Below, one piece after another: positions 24,479-33,158 of a stretch of DNA of 40,284 bases. Within the stretch, counting starts at the first letter, position 1. Each line of letters starts with the position of its first letter. Below the pieces are notes generated by a model. The model did not search any database. It had not been told where the DNA came from and was given only the letters and a program-made list of their open reading frames with translations. A program made the position numbers and the translations under genes. Origin of the DNA: Falsochrobactrum ovis (lineage in GTDB: Bacteria; Pseudomonadota; Alphaproteobacteria; Rhizobiales; Rhizobiaceae); NCBI RefSeq assembly GCF_003259955.1, contig NZ_QLMK01000018.1:1-40284 (forward strand). The letters are read 5' to 3'.

Positions 24479-25543
24479 CTATTTTAGTTTCCCGCGAGCT
24501 GCGACTGGCAACACATCAATGACATCCTCACCTGAGATCAGATGAACTTCATCAAATAAATTTGATACCACGCAGACATGATCTGGAACGATGCGGACAC
24601 GATCACCCACTTTCAAACCCGCAACATTGCCTTTAACAATTCCATGCTCTTCACTCAGGCTCGTCACATAGGCTCCCGGCTGTTCAAGAAGTTCGCCATA
24701 ATCTGGTAAGCCCAAAGTATCACTTGAGAGCGACTTTGATCCTGCATCGAGCACTACGCGATCTTGTGTTGGCTGGCTTATGACCGTGGAAAGTACAGTA
24801 AGCGCGCAATCGTCAATGCTTGCTGCACCTTTGGAAACCTGAAAACGGTCAAAGTAAATATAGGTACCGGGCCGATATTCCGTGATGACAGTCGCATCCG
24901 GTTTCCGCCACATATCCGGCGTACCACCACTGGAAATTATTTCACAATCAATATCATGAGAAGCGAGTAAATCACGCGCCTGACGCAACCAGTTTTCCGC
25001 TTCTTGCGGCTTACCACTTGCGGGATAGGTCATAAGCCCTCCAAAATGGAGGCCTTCACTGGCTTCTATCAACTGCGCGAGGGCCAAAGCTTCCTCTGGG
25101 GTCTGCACACCGCAGCGCCCCATGCCTGTGTCGCATTCAACCAACACTTTTAGTGGCCGGTTTTTATTGGTAAATCGACCCGCCAATCCTGCAATTGTAA
25201 TCGCGCTGTCGGCAGTTACGGAAATGGTTATGCGTTGATGAAGCGCATAAAGTCGGTCGAGTTTTTTCTTACCCAAAATATTATAGGGAAGAAAAATATC
25301 AGCTATGCCCGCATCCGCCATGACTTCCGCTTCGCCCAATTTCTGGCAAGTAATGCCCACCGCTCCCGCCTCCAATTGTCGGCGTGCGAAAAAGGGCAAT
25401 TTGTGGGTTTTGATATGAGGACGAAGCTTTACCCCGCAAGCATCCGCATGGGCCTGAGCTTTTTCAATATTGGACTGGACCCGATTTACATCAATCAGAA
25501 TTGCAGGACTATCCACATCATGGATGGTTTTCGGCATTGTCAT
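24479..25543 (-). CDS. D-threonine aldolase / D-serine dehydratase-fold PLP enzyme
   Basis: The 354-residue protein has the fold-type III (alanine racemase-like) barrel of the D-threonine aldolase/DSD1 family. The PLP lysine lies in RPHIKTHK (residues 41-48, K45 by analogy with chicken D-serine dehydratase), followed by GITCQKLGEAEVMADAGIADIF, CDTGMGRCGV and the C-terminal metal site PDHVC (H322, C324). A His-x-Cys pair is the zinc ligand set of eukaryotic D-serine dehydratase and bacterial D-threo-3-hydroxyaspartate dehydratase; D-threonine aldolases characteristically have His-x-Asp. A dehydratase is therefore more likely than an aldolase. Cytoplasmic. Four bases after the RpiR gene, in a five-gene leftward operon. 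Confidence 0.87.
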   Translation of the reverse strand: MTMPKTIHDVDSPAILIDVNRVQSNIEKAQAHADACGVKLRPHIKTHKLPFFARRQLEAGAVGITCQKLGEAEVMADAGIADIFLPYNILGKKKLDRLYALHQRITISVTADSAITIAGLAGRFTNKNRPLKVLVECDTGMGRCGVQTPEEALALAQLIEASEGLHFGGLMTYPASGKPQEAENWLRQARDLLASHDIDCEIISSGGTPDMWRKPDATVITEYRPGTYIYFDRFQVSKGAASIDDCALTVLSTVISQPTQDRVVLDAGSKSLSSDTLGLPDYGELLEQPGAYVTSLSEEHGIVKGNVAGLKVGDRVRIVPDHVCVVSNLFDEVHLISGEDVIDVLPVAARGKLK

Positions 25544-25547
25544 TTGT

Positions 25548-26429
25548 TTAATCTCCCAGCGGCAACCGCGGATTGTCGACTTTCAGCGTATTTAGGCTGT
25601 GTTTAATTCGGCGCAGACTTTCCAGCACAGCCGGGCCCTGAGCTTCAGCCGTAGCAGTGGCGATCATGTCTAAAATAGCAAGCAGTGCAAAACGCGAGGA
25701 AGTGGGCTTATAGAGGTTTCCATCTTCACGCGCTTCAAACGGTATGACGCAAGAAGCAGCTTTTGAAAGTTCTGAATCTGCGGCAGTGATAGCGACCGTC
25801 TCCGCGCCATATTGGCGAGCAACACTCATTGCCTCCACGACAGAACGCGCAAAACCGGAGATCGAAAACGCAATCACCGTAGTATCGGCATCCACAACAG
25901 CCGCATACATTCGCTGCAATTGCCCATCTACCTGCGCTACCACCGGAATGCCTAGACGAAACAGGCGGTTTTGCAATTCCACTGCCATCATCGAGGAAGT
26001 CCCGCCCGAGCCAAGACAAAGTACCGAGCGTGATTTTACAATCCGTTCCGCAACATTCATCACCACCGACATATCAAGATCGTCGCTGACCTGCTGAATA
26101 GCGGCAAGCGCATGATCGCGCACTGCCGATACGATTCGGCTTTCACGGACATCGCGTGCCGTCGGCTCATCGGATAAATATTGCCCGCCAATGGCCAGTG
26201 CTTGAGCAAGAAAAAGCTTGAAGTCTCTTATTCCCTCACAGCCGAGACGGCGGCAAAAACGCGTCACTGTCGGCTCACTAACTTCAGCGCGCGCCGCAAT
26301 TTCTGAAATTGCCGCCTTCGAAGCATAATCGGGATCTGCCAACACCAACGCAGCCAAACGGCGGTCAGATTTTGACCCCGTCCGGGCAACCGAATGTATT
26401 CGGGAAATAATGTCGGCAACTGTATTCAT
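25548..26429 (-). CDS. MurR/RpiR-family transcriptional regulator with SIS domain
   Basis: The 293-residue protein has an N-terminal RpiR helix-turn-helix (AISEIAARAEVSEPTVTRFCRRLGCEGIRDFKLFLAQAL). A C-terminal SIS domain (SVLCLGSGGTSSMMAVELQNRLFRLG, later VIAFSISGFARSVVEAM) normally binds a phosphosugar or related ligand. It is embedded between the ATPase and PLP-enzyme genes with only four bases on each side, so it should regulate this locus. A candidate operator is the inverted repeat at 28329-28346 in the divergent promoter region. Confidence 0.93.
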   Translation of the reverse strand: MNTVADIISRIHSVARTGSKSDRRLAALVLADPDYASKAAISEIAARAEVSEPTVTRFCRRLGCEGIRDFKLFLAQALAIGGQYLSDEPTARDVRESRIVSAVRDHALAAIQQVSDDLDMSVVMNVAERIVKSRSVLCLGSGGTSSMMAVELQNRLFRLGIPVVAQVDGQLQRMYAAVVDADTTVIAFSISGFARSVVEAMSVARQYGAETVAITAADSELSKAASCVIPFEAREDGNLYKPTSSRFALLAILDMIATATAEAQGPAVLESLRRIKHSLNTLKVDNPRLPLGD

Positions 26430-26433
26430 GGAG

Positions 26434-27486
26434 CTATAACGGCAAACCGCTTTCCTTATCGAACAGACGAATATGCTCAGGCCGGGCTGTTACGCGAACC
26501 TGCATTCCCGGCTCTACATGAACGCGCTCACGGAAAATGACACGAACTGCCTCACCTGCAATCTGCCCATAAATATGTGTTTCGGGTCCAGTTGGCTCCA
26601 CCACTTCCACTGAAAGCGTTACGCCTTTATCACCCTCCGCCAAGATAAAATTCTCAGGCCGGATACCTGCCTCAACCGCGCGTGTTGAAACCGAGCCGCC
26701 GCTTATTTCCAACTCTTCGCCTTGAATAGTACGAAACACCTGACCATCAATATTTCCGGGAATAAAACTCATAGAAGGCGAGCCGATGAAACTTGCGACG
26801 AATTTATTCGCCGGGTGGTCATAAAGATCAAGCGGCGCACCGATTTGCTGAATTTTCCCCTGATTCATCACCACGATACGGTCGGCCATAGTCATGGCTT
26901 CAATCTGATCGTGGGTGACATAAATCACCGTGGTTTTGAGCCGCTGATGCAGGCTTTTAATCTCCGTACGCATTTGCACCCGCAATTGCGCGTCAAGATT
27001 TGACAGAGGTTCATCAAACAAAAATACCGAAGGCTCTCGCACAATAGCGCGGCCCATTGCTACGCGCTGGCGCTGCCCGCCTGATAATTGTCGCGGATAA
27101 TGATCAAGATAAGAGTGCAAATTCAGGATCGAAGCTGCCTTATCGACTTTTTCGCCGATTTCGGTTGCATCTTCACCCCGTATGCGTGGACCAAATGCAA
27201 TATTTTCTCGCGCGGTCATATGCGGGAACAAAGCATAGGATTGGAAAACCATCGCAATATTGCGTTTTTGTGGTGGCGTGTCATTGGCTCGCTCACCACC
27301 AATGAGCAGATCACCACCCGAAATTGACTCTAATCCCGCGATCATGCGCAAGAGAGTGGATTTGCCGCAGCCAGATGGCCCGACAAGCACGAGAAACTCC
27401 CCGCTTTTAACATCCAAATCAATATTATTGAGAACATTTAACTGACCGAAGCTTTTGGTCAGGCCGCGCACAGAAACATCCTGCAT
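26434..27486 (-). CDS. UgpC/MalK-type ABC transporter ATP-binding protein
   Basis: The 350-residue ATPase has Walker A VGPSGCGKSTLLRMIAG, Q-loop MVFQSYALFPHMT, signature LSGGQRQRVAMGRAI, Walker B FLFDEPLSNLDAQLR and VTHDQIEAMTMADRIVVMNQG. It ends with the OB-fold/TOBE regulatory domain (GIRPENF, VTARPEHIRLFDKESGLPL). This class energises CUT1 sugar importers. The matching binding protein and two permeases are on the opposite strand at 28436-31429, across the divergent promoter. It begins three bases after the SDR stop. Confidence 0.95.
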   Translation of the reverse strand: MQDVSVRGLTKSFGQLNVLNNIDLDVKSGEFLVLVGPSGCGKSTLLRMIAGLESISGGDLLIGGERANDTPPQKRNIAMVFQSYALFPHMTARENIAFGPRIRGEDATEIGEKVDKAASILNLHSYLDHYPRQLSGGQRQRVAMGRAIVREPSVFLFDEPLSNLDAQLRVQMRTEIKSLHQRLKTTVIYVTHDQIEAMTMADRIVVMNQGKIQQIGAPLDLYDHPANKFVASFIGSPSMSFIPGNIDGQVFRTIQGEELEISGGSVSTRAVEAGIRPENFILAEGDKGVTLSVEVVEPTGPETHIYGQIAGEAVRVIFRERVHVEPGMQVRVTARPEHIRLFDKESGLPL

Positions 27487-27489
27487 CGG

Positions 27490-28263
27490 TTAATTTCCTC
27501 CAAGAATGTCTTTGATAAACGGTCGGCAGCCTGCGGTCAGACCAGCATCAACCGGCAAAACCGTACCTGTAATGCCCGATGCACGGTCAGATGCTAAAAA
27601 CGCAACTGCCTCTGCCACTTCCTTGACATCGACAATCCTACCCATCGGATAAAGATTTTTCAGTTTTTCCAAGATAGCCGGGTCTTGCGCGATCCGATGA
27701 TCCCATGCTGGCGTGCGAATCGATCCCGGACAAATTGTATTGGCGCGCAAACCTTTTTGACCATATTCAACCGCTAATGCCCGCGCAAATGCGTTAATTC
27801 CAGCCTTGGCAGCCGCATAAGCGGGGTTGCCAAAATGCGCAAGCGCATTGACGGAAGAAATAAATACAAACGCGCCCCTGCCCCGCGCAGCCATCGCCTC
27901 GGCCAATAATGTGGAAAACGCCGCCACACCGGTGAGATTGAGATCTATTTCTGTGCTTATTTTTTGCTGATTAAGCCCTTCAAAAGACTCAGCCCGCGTC
28001 CATCCGGCATTGTTTATGACAATATCTGGCGCACCGTTTTCCTCGATAATGCGCTGAACAACCTCGTTTAAACTGTTGGAATCCGTTAGATCAAATTGAT
28101 AGCGGCTTGAGAATTTGCTCGCTTCCATCGCCGCAAGCTGAGTGTCACATCCGATAAGCATCGCGCCACGGGAAGCAAATAATTCCCCCAACGCATTACC
28201 TAGCCCACCACCGGCGCCAGTTATTAATACGGATTTCCCAGCGAACTCGCTTTTAAGCTCCAC
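27490..28263 (-). CDS. Short-chain dehydrogenase/reductase (SDR)
   Basis: The 257-residue enzyme is a classical SDR: TGAGGGLG cofactor motif, NNAG, catalytic serine in VFISSVNA, YAAAK active site, and PGSIRTPAWDH after it. It should oxidise or reduce a hydroxyl/keto group with NAD(P). The frame is open from 28392, but the first 43 residues are non-family. GTG 28263, preceded by AAGGGG seven bases upstream, gives the normal N-terminus. First gene of the leftward operon that includes the ATPase, RpiR regulator, PLP enzyme and NTF2-like protein; a role in oxidising the imported hydroxy compound is inferred from this context. Confidence 0.9.
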   Translation of the reverse strand: MELKSEFAGKSVLITGAGGGLGNALGELFASRGAMLIGCDTQLAAMEASKFSSRYQFDLTDSNSLNEVVQRIIEENGAPDIVINNAGWTRAESFEGLNQQKISTEIDLNLTGVAAFSTLLAEAMAARGRGAFVFISSVNALAHFGNPAYAAAKAGINAFARALAVEYGQKGLRANTICPGSIRTPAWDHRIAQDPAILEKLKNLYPMGRIVDVKEVAEAVAFLASDRASGITGTVLPVDAGLTAGCRPFIKDILGGN

Positions 28264-28328
28264 CTGATTTCCCCTTGAAGATGCGCTTTCCGCGTCTGTT
28301 AATTTCTCCAAGGTAAAATTGTAAATGT

Positions 28329-28346
28329 AAGTTTGCAACAAAACTT
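28329..28346. promoter_or_regulatory. Candidate RpiR operator in divergent promoter
   Basis: AAGTTTGCAACAAAACTT is a perfect six-base inverted repeat (AAGTTT/AAACTT) with a six-base spacer. It lies between the SDR start (28263) and the binding-protein start (28436), the right place to control both operons. Confidence 0.5.
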
Positions 28347-28435
28347 TTTGCTTGAAACGCAAGAAATAGCGGATAATGTAAGAAAACAACAAAAATAATG
28401 TTCAGATCGCATTGCGAAAAACGAGGGAACTGCAA

Positions 28436-29671
28436 ATGGCTATAAGCAAATGGAAGGCTGGCCTTCTGGCTGGATTGAGTATTTTGGCACTTGGTGCCGC
28501 CGCACAAGCTGGCGAAGTCCGGATGACGGTTGCGGAATATAGCTCCAAGACTGGACCATATTTCGAAGAGGTGAAAAAAGCTTTTGAAGCTGAGAATCCC
28601 GGCATCACACTTAATTTCGAAATTGTGCCATGGGATGTTCTACTTCAGAAACTGACCACGGATATTTCTGCCGGCACCAATGCGGATCTTTCCATCATCG
28701 GTACACGCTGGTTGATTGACTTTGTCGATCAAGATATTGCCGAACCGCTAGACGGTTATATGGATGATGATTTCAAGGGGCGCTTTATTGAGACTTTCCT
28801 CTCGCCTTCCGTGATGAATGGCAAAACCTATGGCTTGCCCATCGCTGCGTCTGCGCGCGCCATGTATTACAATAAAGAACTCTTTGAGAAAGCTGGAATT
28901 GAAAACCCGCCGGCGACATGGGACGAGCTTAAAGCCGATGCTGAAAAGATTAAGGCTTTGGGGGGCGAAAATTACGGTTTCGGCCTACAGGGCAAAGAAA
29001 TTGAGACCGATGTCTATTTCTATTATGCCATGTGGTCCCAAGGTGCGGGAATTCTGAATGAAGATGGCACATCTGGGCTTGGAACGCCCGGCGCGCTCGA
29101 AGCAGCCAAGCTTTATAAAACATTGATCGATGAGGGACTTACCCAGCCTGGCGTTACTTCTTATTCCCGCGAAGATGTGCAAAACCTCTTCAAGCAAGGC
29201 AAAGTCGGGATGATGATCACCGCGCCGTTTTTGTCCAATCAGATCAAAGAGGAAGCCCCAGATCTTAAATATGGGGTGGCGGCCATTCCGGCCGGGCCAA
29301 CTGGCGCACGCGGCACCTATGGCGTGACCGACTCGGTCATCATGTTCCAAAATTCGAAAAACAAAGAAGAGGCCTGGAAGGTTCTTGACTTCTTGTTCCA
29401 GACGGATTGGCGCGCCAAGTTTACGCAGGGTGAAGGCTTTTTGCCGGTAAACAAAGAAGAAGCGAAGATGGATTATTACGTTAATAATGCCGATCTTGCT
29501 GCCTTCACCGCACTACTGCCAGACGCACGTTTTGCGCCAGTCATTCCAGGCTGGGAAGAAATTGCTGATATAACATCCAACACGATGCAGAGCATCTATC
29601 TGGGACAGGTCGAGCCAGAGGCTGGACTAAAAGATGCGGCCGCTAAAGCGGATGCCATCCTGAAAAATTAA
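28436..29671 (+). CDS. Sugar-type (CUT1) ABC transporter substrate-binding protein
   Basis: The 411-residue protein has a signal peptide (AISKWKAGLLAGLSILALGAAAQAG). It has the family 1 solute-binding fold: VKKAFEAENPGITLNFEIVPWDVLLQKLTTDISAGTNADL, ARAMYYNKELFEKAGIENPPATWDEL, and GKVGMMITAPFL. ATG 28436 has GAGGGA eight bases upstream. It is the first gene of the rightward operon. Ligand unknown: the fold usually binds sugars or polyols, but enzymes of the locus point to a beta-hydroxy amino acid or an amino-sugar-like compound. A hairpin follows the stop at 29683-29712. Confidence 0.93.
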   Translation: MAISKWKAGLLAGLSILALGAAAQAGEVRMTVAEYSSKTGPYFEEVKKAFEAENPGITLNFEIVPWDVLLQKLTTDISAGTNADLSIIGTRWLIDFVDQDIAEPLDGYMDDDFKGRFIETFLSPSVMNGKTYGLPIAASARAMYYNKELFEKAGIENPPATWDELKADAEKIKALGGENYGFGLQGKEIETDVYFYYAMWSQGAGILNEDGTSGLGTPGALEAAKLYKTLIDEGLTQPGVTSYSREDVQNLFKQGKVGMMITAPFLSNQIKEEAPDLKYGVAAIPAGPTGARGTYGVTDSVIMFQNSKNKEEAWKVLDFLFQTDWRAKFTQGEGFLPVNKEEAKMDYYVNNADLAAFTALLPDARFAPVIPGWEEIADITSNTMQSIYLGQVEPEAGLKDAAAKADAILKN

Positions 29672-29682
29672 ATTTCCCGCTA

Positions 29683-29712
29683 GTCCGGCAATGTCATCTG
29701 ATATTGCCGGAC
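29683..29712 (+). other. Intercistronic hairpin behind the binding-protein gene
   Basis: GTCCGGCAAT (29683-29692) and ATTGCCGGAC (29703-29712) form a perfect 10-bp stem with a 10-base loop, followed by GCTTTTG. It sits in the 64-base gap between the binding-protein and first permease genes. Such hairpins commonly stabilise the binding-protein mRNA and reduce read-through, giving more binding protein than permease. Confidence 0.7.
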
Positions 29713-29735
29713 GCTTTTGATGGGATTTATGTTCC

Positions 29736-30605
29736 ATGCATAGTCGCTCCCTGCCTTATTTTCTGATCTTACCCAGCCTTCTGCTCGCCGCAGTGGTGAT
29801 TTTCTGGCCGGTTGTTCATCTGGTCGAAATTGCCAGTCATAATGTTAACCGGTTTGGTCAACTGCGTGACTTCAATGATGGCGCAAATTTTGCCGCTCTT
29901 TTTGCCTCGCCTGACTTTATGAATGCTCTTTGGCGAACGGCATTTTGGACCATCGCCGTTGTCGGCGGAGCTCTGTTGGTTTCAATCCCGGTAGCTATTA
30001 TTCTCAATATGGATTTTTATGGCCGCTCGGTCGCGCGTGTTATTGTCATGTTGCCATGGGCTGTTTCGCTCACAATGACTGCCATAGTTTGGCGATGGGC
30101 GCTGAATGGCGAAAGCGGAATGCTCAATTCCGCTCTGCGTAATCTTGGGATTATCGATACCAATATCCAATGGCTTGCCAGTGCTGTGACTGCATTTCCC
30201 ATGCAGATTATGGTTGGTATTCTTGTCACTGTGCCGTTCACAACAACTATTTTTCTTGGGGGACTATCGTCCATTCCCGACGATCTTTACGAAGCGTCAT
30301 CCTTGGAAGGGGCTAATCGCTGGCAACAATTTTGTGAAATTACCCTGCCCTTGCTCAAACCATTCATCAATATAGCGATCGTGCTGAATACGATTTATGT
30401 GTTTAACTCTTTCCCCATCATCTGGGTGATGACGCAGGGCGGACCGGCTAACTCTACCGATATTCTGGTGACGCATCTTTATAAGCTCGCTTTTCGTCTT
30501 GGAAAATTGGGCGAAGCGTCGGCGGTGTCCTTAATAATGCTCGCAATCTTGCTGGTTTTCACCGCCATTTATATCCGTATATCGATGCGGAGCGAAAAAA
30601 TATGA
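29736..30605 (+). CDS. Sugar-type ABC transporter permease, MalF-like
   Basis: The 289-residue membrane protein has six predicted transmembrane segments. The coupling motif is [32 protein letters not shown] (EAA loop) near residue 190, typical of MalF-like permeases of CUT1 importers, and [14 protein letters not shown] lies in the last loop as in the family. It overlaps the next permease gene by four bases (ATGA type), which couples their translation. Confidence 0.94.
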   Translation: MHSRSLPYFLILPSLLLAAVVIFWPVVHLVEIASHNVNRFGQLRDFNDGANFAALFASPDFMNALWRTAFWTIAVVGGALLVSIPVAIILNMDFYGRSVARVIVMLPWAVSLTMTAIVWRWALNGESGMLNSALRNLGIIDTNIQWLASAVTAFPMQIMVGILVTVPFTTTIFLGGLSSIPDDLYEASSLEGANRWQQFCEITLPLLKPFINIAIVLNTIYVFNSFPIIWVMTQGGPANSTDILVTHLYKLAFRLGKLGEASAVSLIMLAILLVFTAIYIRISMRSEKI

Positions 30606-31429
30606 ACACGCTCAAGATAAAACGTACAATCATCGCATGGGCAGTACTGTCACCGCTTATTGTTTTGACGGTGTTCCCATTTGCCGTGATGTTTCTTACC
30701 GCGGTCAAACCCGCTCAGGAAGTGCTTTCTCCGCATTGGTGGCCGACCACTTTCCGTTGGGCTAACTTTTATGAAATGTGGGTGACGACCGGTTTTGGCA
30801 CCGCTTTACTCAACTCGTTTTATGTTTCGCTCATAGCATCATTAGGCGCTATCATAGTTTCGATCCCTGCCGCCTATGCTATGTCGCGGTTTCGTTTCGC
30901 GGTCCATGGTGCGTTCCGGCAGTTTTTGCTGATCTCTCAAATGATCTCGCCCATCGTCTTGGTGCTCGGATTATTCAGATTGCTTGCTGCATATGACTTA
31001 ATCGAAAGCGTAACAGCGGTAGGCGCAATCTATATGGCGTTCAATATCGCGTTTACCGTTTGGATGTTGCAAAGCTATTTCGATACGATCCCGCGTGATC
31101 TTGAGGAAGCTTCTTGGATGGAAGGTGCGGGGCGAACGCGCACACTCGTTAAAATTTTCCTGCCCCTTTGCCTACCTGCTATCGCTGTCACGGCCATTTT
31201 CACCTTCATCAATGCGTGGAATGAATTTGTTGTGGCTTTGACCATGCTGCGCAGCCAAAGCAGCTATACGCTTCCAATCCAGGTTTTCTCGCTTGTCGCA
31301 GGCCGTTATACGGTCGAATGGCACTATGTTATGGCTGCAACACTTGTTGCAACGCTTCCCGTCGCAATCCTTTTCGTCTGGTTGCAACGCTATCTTATCA
31401 AGGGATTAGCGCTTGGCGCCGTCAAATAA
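30602..31429 (+). CDS. Sugar-type ABC transporter permease, MalG-like
   Basis: The 275-residue membrane protein has a short cytoplasmic N-terminus, six transmembrane segments and the EAA coupling loop [32 protein letters not shown]. It ends with [13 protein letters not shown], the standard C-terminal tail of MalG-like permeases (YLxxGLxxGAVK). It would pair with the MalF-like permease and the MalK-type ATPase at 26434-27486. The RidA gene follows after 12 bases. Confidence 0.95.
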   Translation: MNTLKIKRTIIAWAVLSPLIVLTVFPFAVMFLTAVKPAQEVLSPHWWPTTFRWANFYEMWVTTGFGTALLNSFYVSLIASLGAIIVSIPAAYAMSRFRFAVHGAFRQFLLISQMISPIVLVLGLFRLLAAYDLIESVTAVGAIYMAFNIAFTVWMLQSYFDTIPRDLEEASWMEGAGRTRTLVKIFLPLCLPAIAVTAIFTFINAWNEFVVALTMLRSQSSYTLPIQVFSLVAGRYTVEWHYVMAATLVATLPVAILFVWLQRYLIKGLALGAVK

Positions 31430-31441
31430 CTGGAGAATATA

Positions 31442-31813
31442 ATGTCTAAAAAACAGGTCTACGGTACTTCTCAGGTTCCACTTTCGCCAGCAGTACGTGC
31501 AGGCGATATGGTCTATATTTCGGGACAAGTACCAACCGGACCAGATGGACAGATCGTCGATGGCGGAATTGAAGCGCAAACGAAACAAGTTATGGAAAAT
31601 GTAAAAGCCGCACTCGCGCTGGCGGGCGCGTCAATGGAAGATGTTGTTAAAACAACGATCTGGATCGAAGATGCCCGCGATTTTGGGCGGATGAATGCAG
31701 TTTATGCAACCTATTTCCCCAAAGATCCGCCAGCGCGTACGACTGTTGAATCCCGGCTGATGCTCGATATCAAAATCGAAGTCGAAGCAATCGCCTATGC
31801 GCCTTTGAAATAG
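31442..31813 (+). CDS. RidA-family enamine/imine deaminase
   Basis: The 123-residue protein is a full-length RidA: PLSPAVRAGDMVYISGQVPTGPDG, QTKQVMENVKAALALAGASMEDVVKTTIWIED, and FPKDPPARTTVESRL. It retains the arginine of the PAR(S/T) motif that binds the carboxylate of 2-aminoacrylate, so it should have imine/enamine deaminase activity. It is the last gene of the transporter operon, with GGAGA before its ATG, and shares the locus with a PLP enzyme whose dehydratase reaction would release such enamines. It contrasts with the arginine-less homologue at 11420-11809. Confidence 0.92.
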   Translation: MSKKQVYGTSQVPLSPAVRAGDMVYISGQVPTGPDGQIVDGGIEAQTKQVMENVKAALALAGASMEDVVKTTIWIEDARDFGRMNAVYATYFPKDPPARTTVESRLMLDIKIEVEAIAYAPLK

Positions 31814-31840
31814 TTTCTCTCTCAAAGCAAAAAACAAAAA

Positions 31841-31869
31841 AGCGCGGGAATTCCCGCGCTTTTTTTTTA
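31841..31869. terminator. Bidirectional terminator between RidA and dctM
   Basis: AGCGCGGGAATTCCCGCGCT (31841-31860) is a perfect self-complementary 20-mer, preceded by an A run and followed by nine T residues. It closes the rightward RidA transcript and the leftward TRAP operon. Confidence 0.95.
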
Positions 31870-31883
31870 CTCAGCCTATTTTA

Positions 31884-33158
31884 TCAATTGGCCAGTAATG
31901 TCGAAATAAACGGTACGTAAGTAACAAGACCAAGCAACAGGAACAGAGCAGCATACATGCTGACTGCCTGACGTGTGAAATCACCCACTGTGACCTTGGC
32001 AATATTACAAACCATCAGCATCACAGTGCCAACCGGCGGGGTCAGCGTTCCGATGGAAAGGTTGATGATCACGACAATACCGAAGTGAACCGGATCAATA
32101 CCAAGGGCATGGACGGTCGGCATCAAGAGCGGCACCAGAACAATCATCAATGCAGTGCCTTCGATCAGCGCGCCGAGCAGCAACAAAATAACGTTAACTG
32201 CCAGAAGGAATGCATAAGGATTGTCGGTGAACGAGGAAATTAGGTTCATCAGCGCGACGCCGGCCTGTTCAAGTGAAAAGACCCACGCAAGTGCTGAAGA
32301 TGCCATGATAACGAGCATTACCGAAGCAGTGGATTTTGCTGTTTCAACCAGCGAATCCACAACATGCGAGATGCGCATCTCACGATAGATAAAGAAGCCA
32401 ATAATCAGCACCAGCGTAACAGCAACCGCACCCGCTTCCGTGGGCGTGAAGATGTTCATGCGGATACCGCCAAGAATTGCAAAAAGCAGCAAAACGGCAG
32501 GCCATGCAGACGCAAGTGTCGAGGCAACTTCTTTCGCTGGCATACGATACGTACGGCTTGGCTTATAGCCACGCTTGACTGATGTCAGATAGGCAGCAAC
32601 CATCAGAATGGCCGCACCCAGCAGGCCAGGAATGATGCCAGCCATGAACATCTTGCCAATCGAAACGTCAGCAATCAGACCATAGATGATCAGCGCGATG
32701 CCGGGAGGAATAATCGGCGTGATCAGGGAGCCAGCAGCGGTAACGGCGCAGGAAAATGCCTTGTCATAGCCACGCTTGACCATTTCCGGTACCATCATGC
32801 GGGTAAGCATAGCGCTGTCTGCAAGGTTCGACGCACTAACGCCGCCCATCAGGGTAGATACCATGATGTTGGTAAGTGCCATGCCACCGCGCATGCGGCC
32901 AACAAGAATATCAGCAACTTTGATCAGACGTTCGGCGATGCCGGTATGCGACATGACCGTACCAAGCATAATGAAGAACGGAATGGCCAGAAGCGAAGTG
33001 TTCTGCGCTGGACTGATGAAGCGCTGCACAGCAATTGCGATTGGCATCGGGTTGAAGAACAGAAAATATGTAAATACGGCAATAAGAATGCCGACATATA
33101 GGCGCATGTTAAGCGCGATAAGCGCCAACATGATAAGGACGATTGTGGTCAGGCTCAT
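31884..33158 (-). CDS. TRAP transporter large permease, DctM
   Basis: The 424-residue protein is a typical DctM with about 12 hydrophobic segments. It contains SLLAIPFFIMLGTVMSHTGIAERLI and GGVSASNLADSAMLTRMMVPEM (the conserved SGS/SAS re-entrant region), GSLITPIIPPGIALIIYG, and the C-terminal VHFGIVVIINLSIGTLTPPVGTVM. It forms the sodium-driven transport domain. It overlaps dctQ by four bases and ends the leftward operon. Confidence 0.95.
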   Translation of the reverse strand: MSLTTIVLIMLALIALNMRLYVGILIAVFTYFLFFNPMPIAIAVQRFISPAQNTSLLAIPFFIMLGTVMSHTGIAERLIKVADILVGRMRGGMALTNIMVSTLMGGVSASNLADSAMLTRMMVPEMVKRGYDKAFSCAVTAAGSLITPIIPPGIALIIYGLIADVSIGKMFMAGIIPGLLGAAILMVAAYLTSVKRGYKPSRTYRMPAKEVASTLASAWPAVLLLFAILGGIRMNIFTPTEAGAVAVTLVLIIGFFIYREMRISHVVDSLVETAKSTASVMLVIMASSALAWVFSLEQAGVALMNLISSFTDNPYAFLLAVNVILLLLGALIEGTALMIVLVPLLMPTVHALGIDPVHFGIVVIINLSIGTLTPPVGTVMLMVCNIAKVTVGDFTRQAVSMYAALFLLLGLVTYVPFISTLLAN

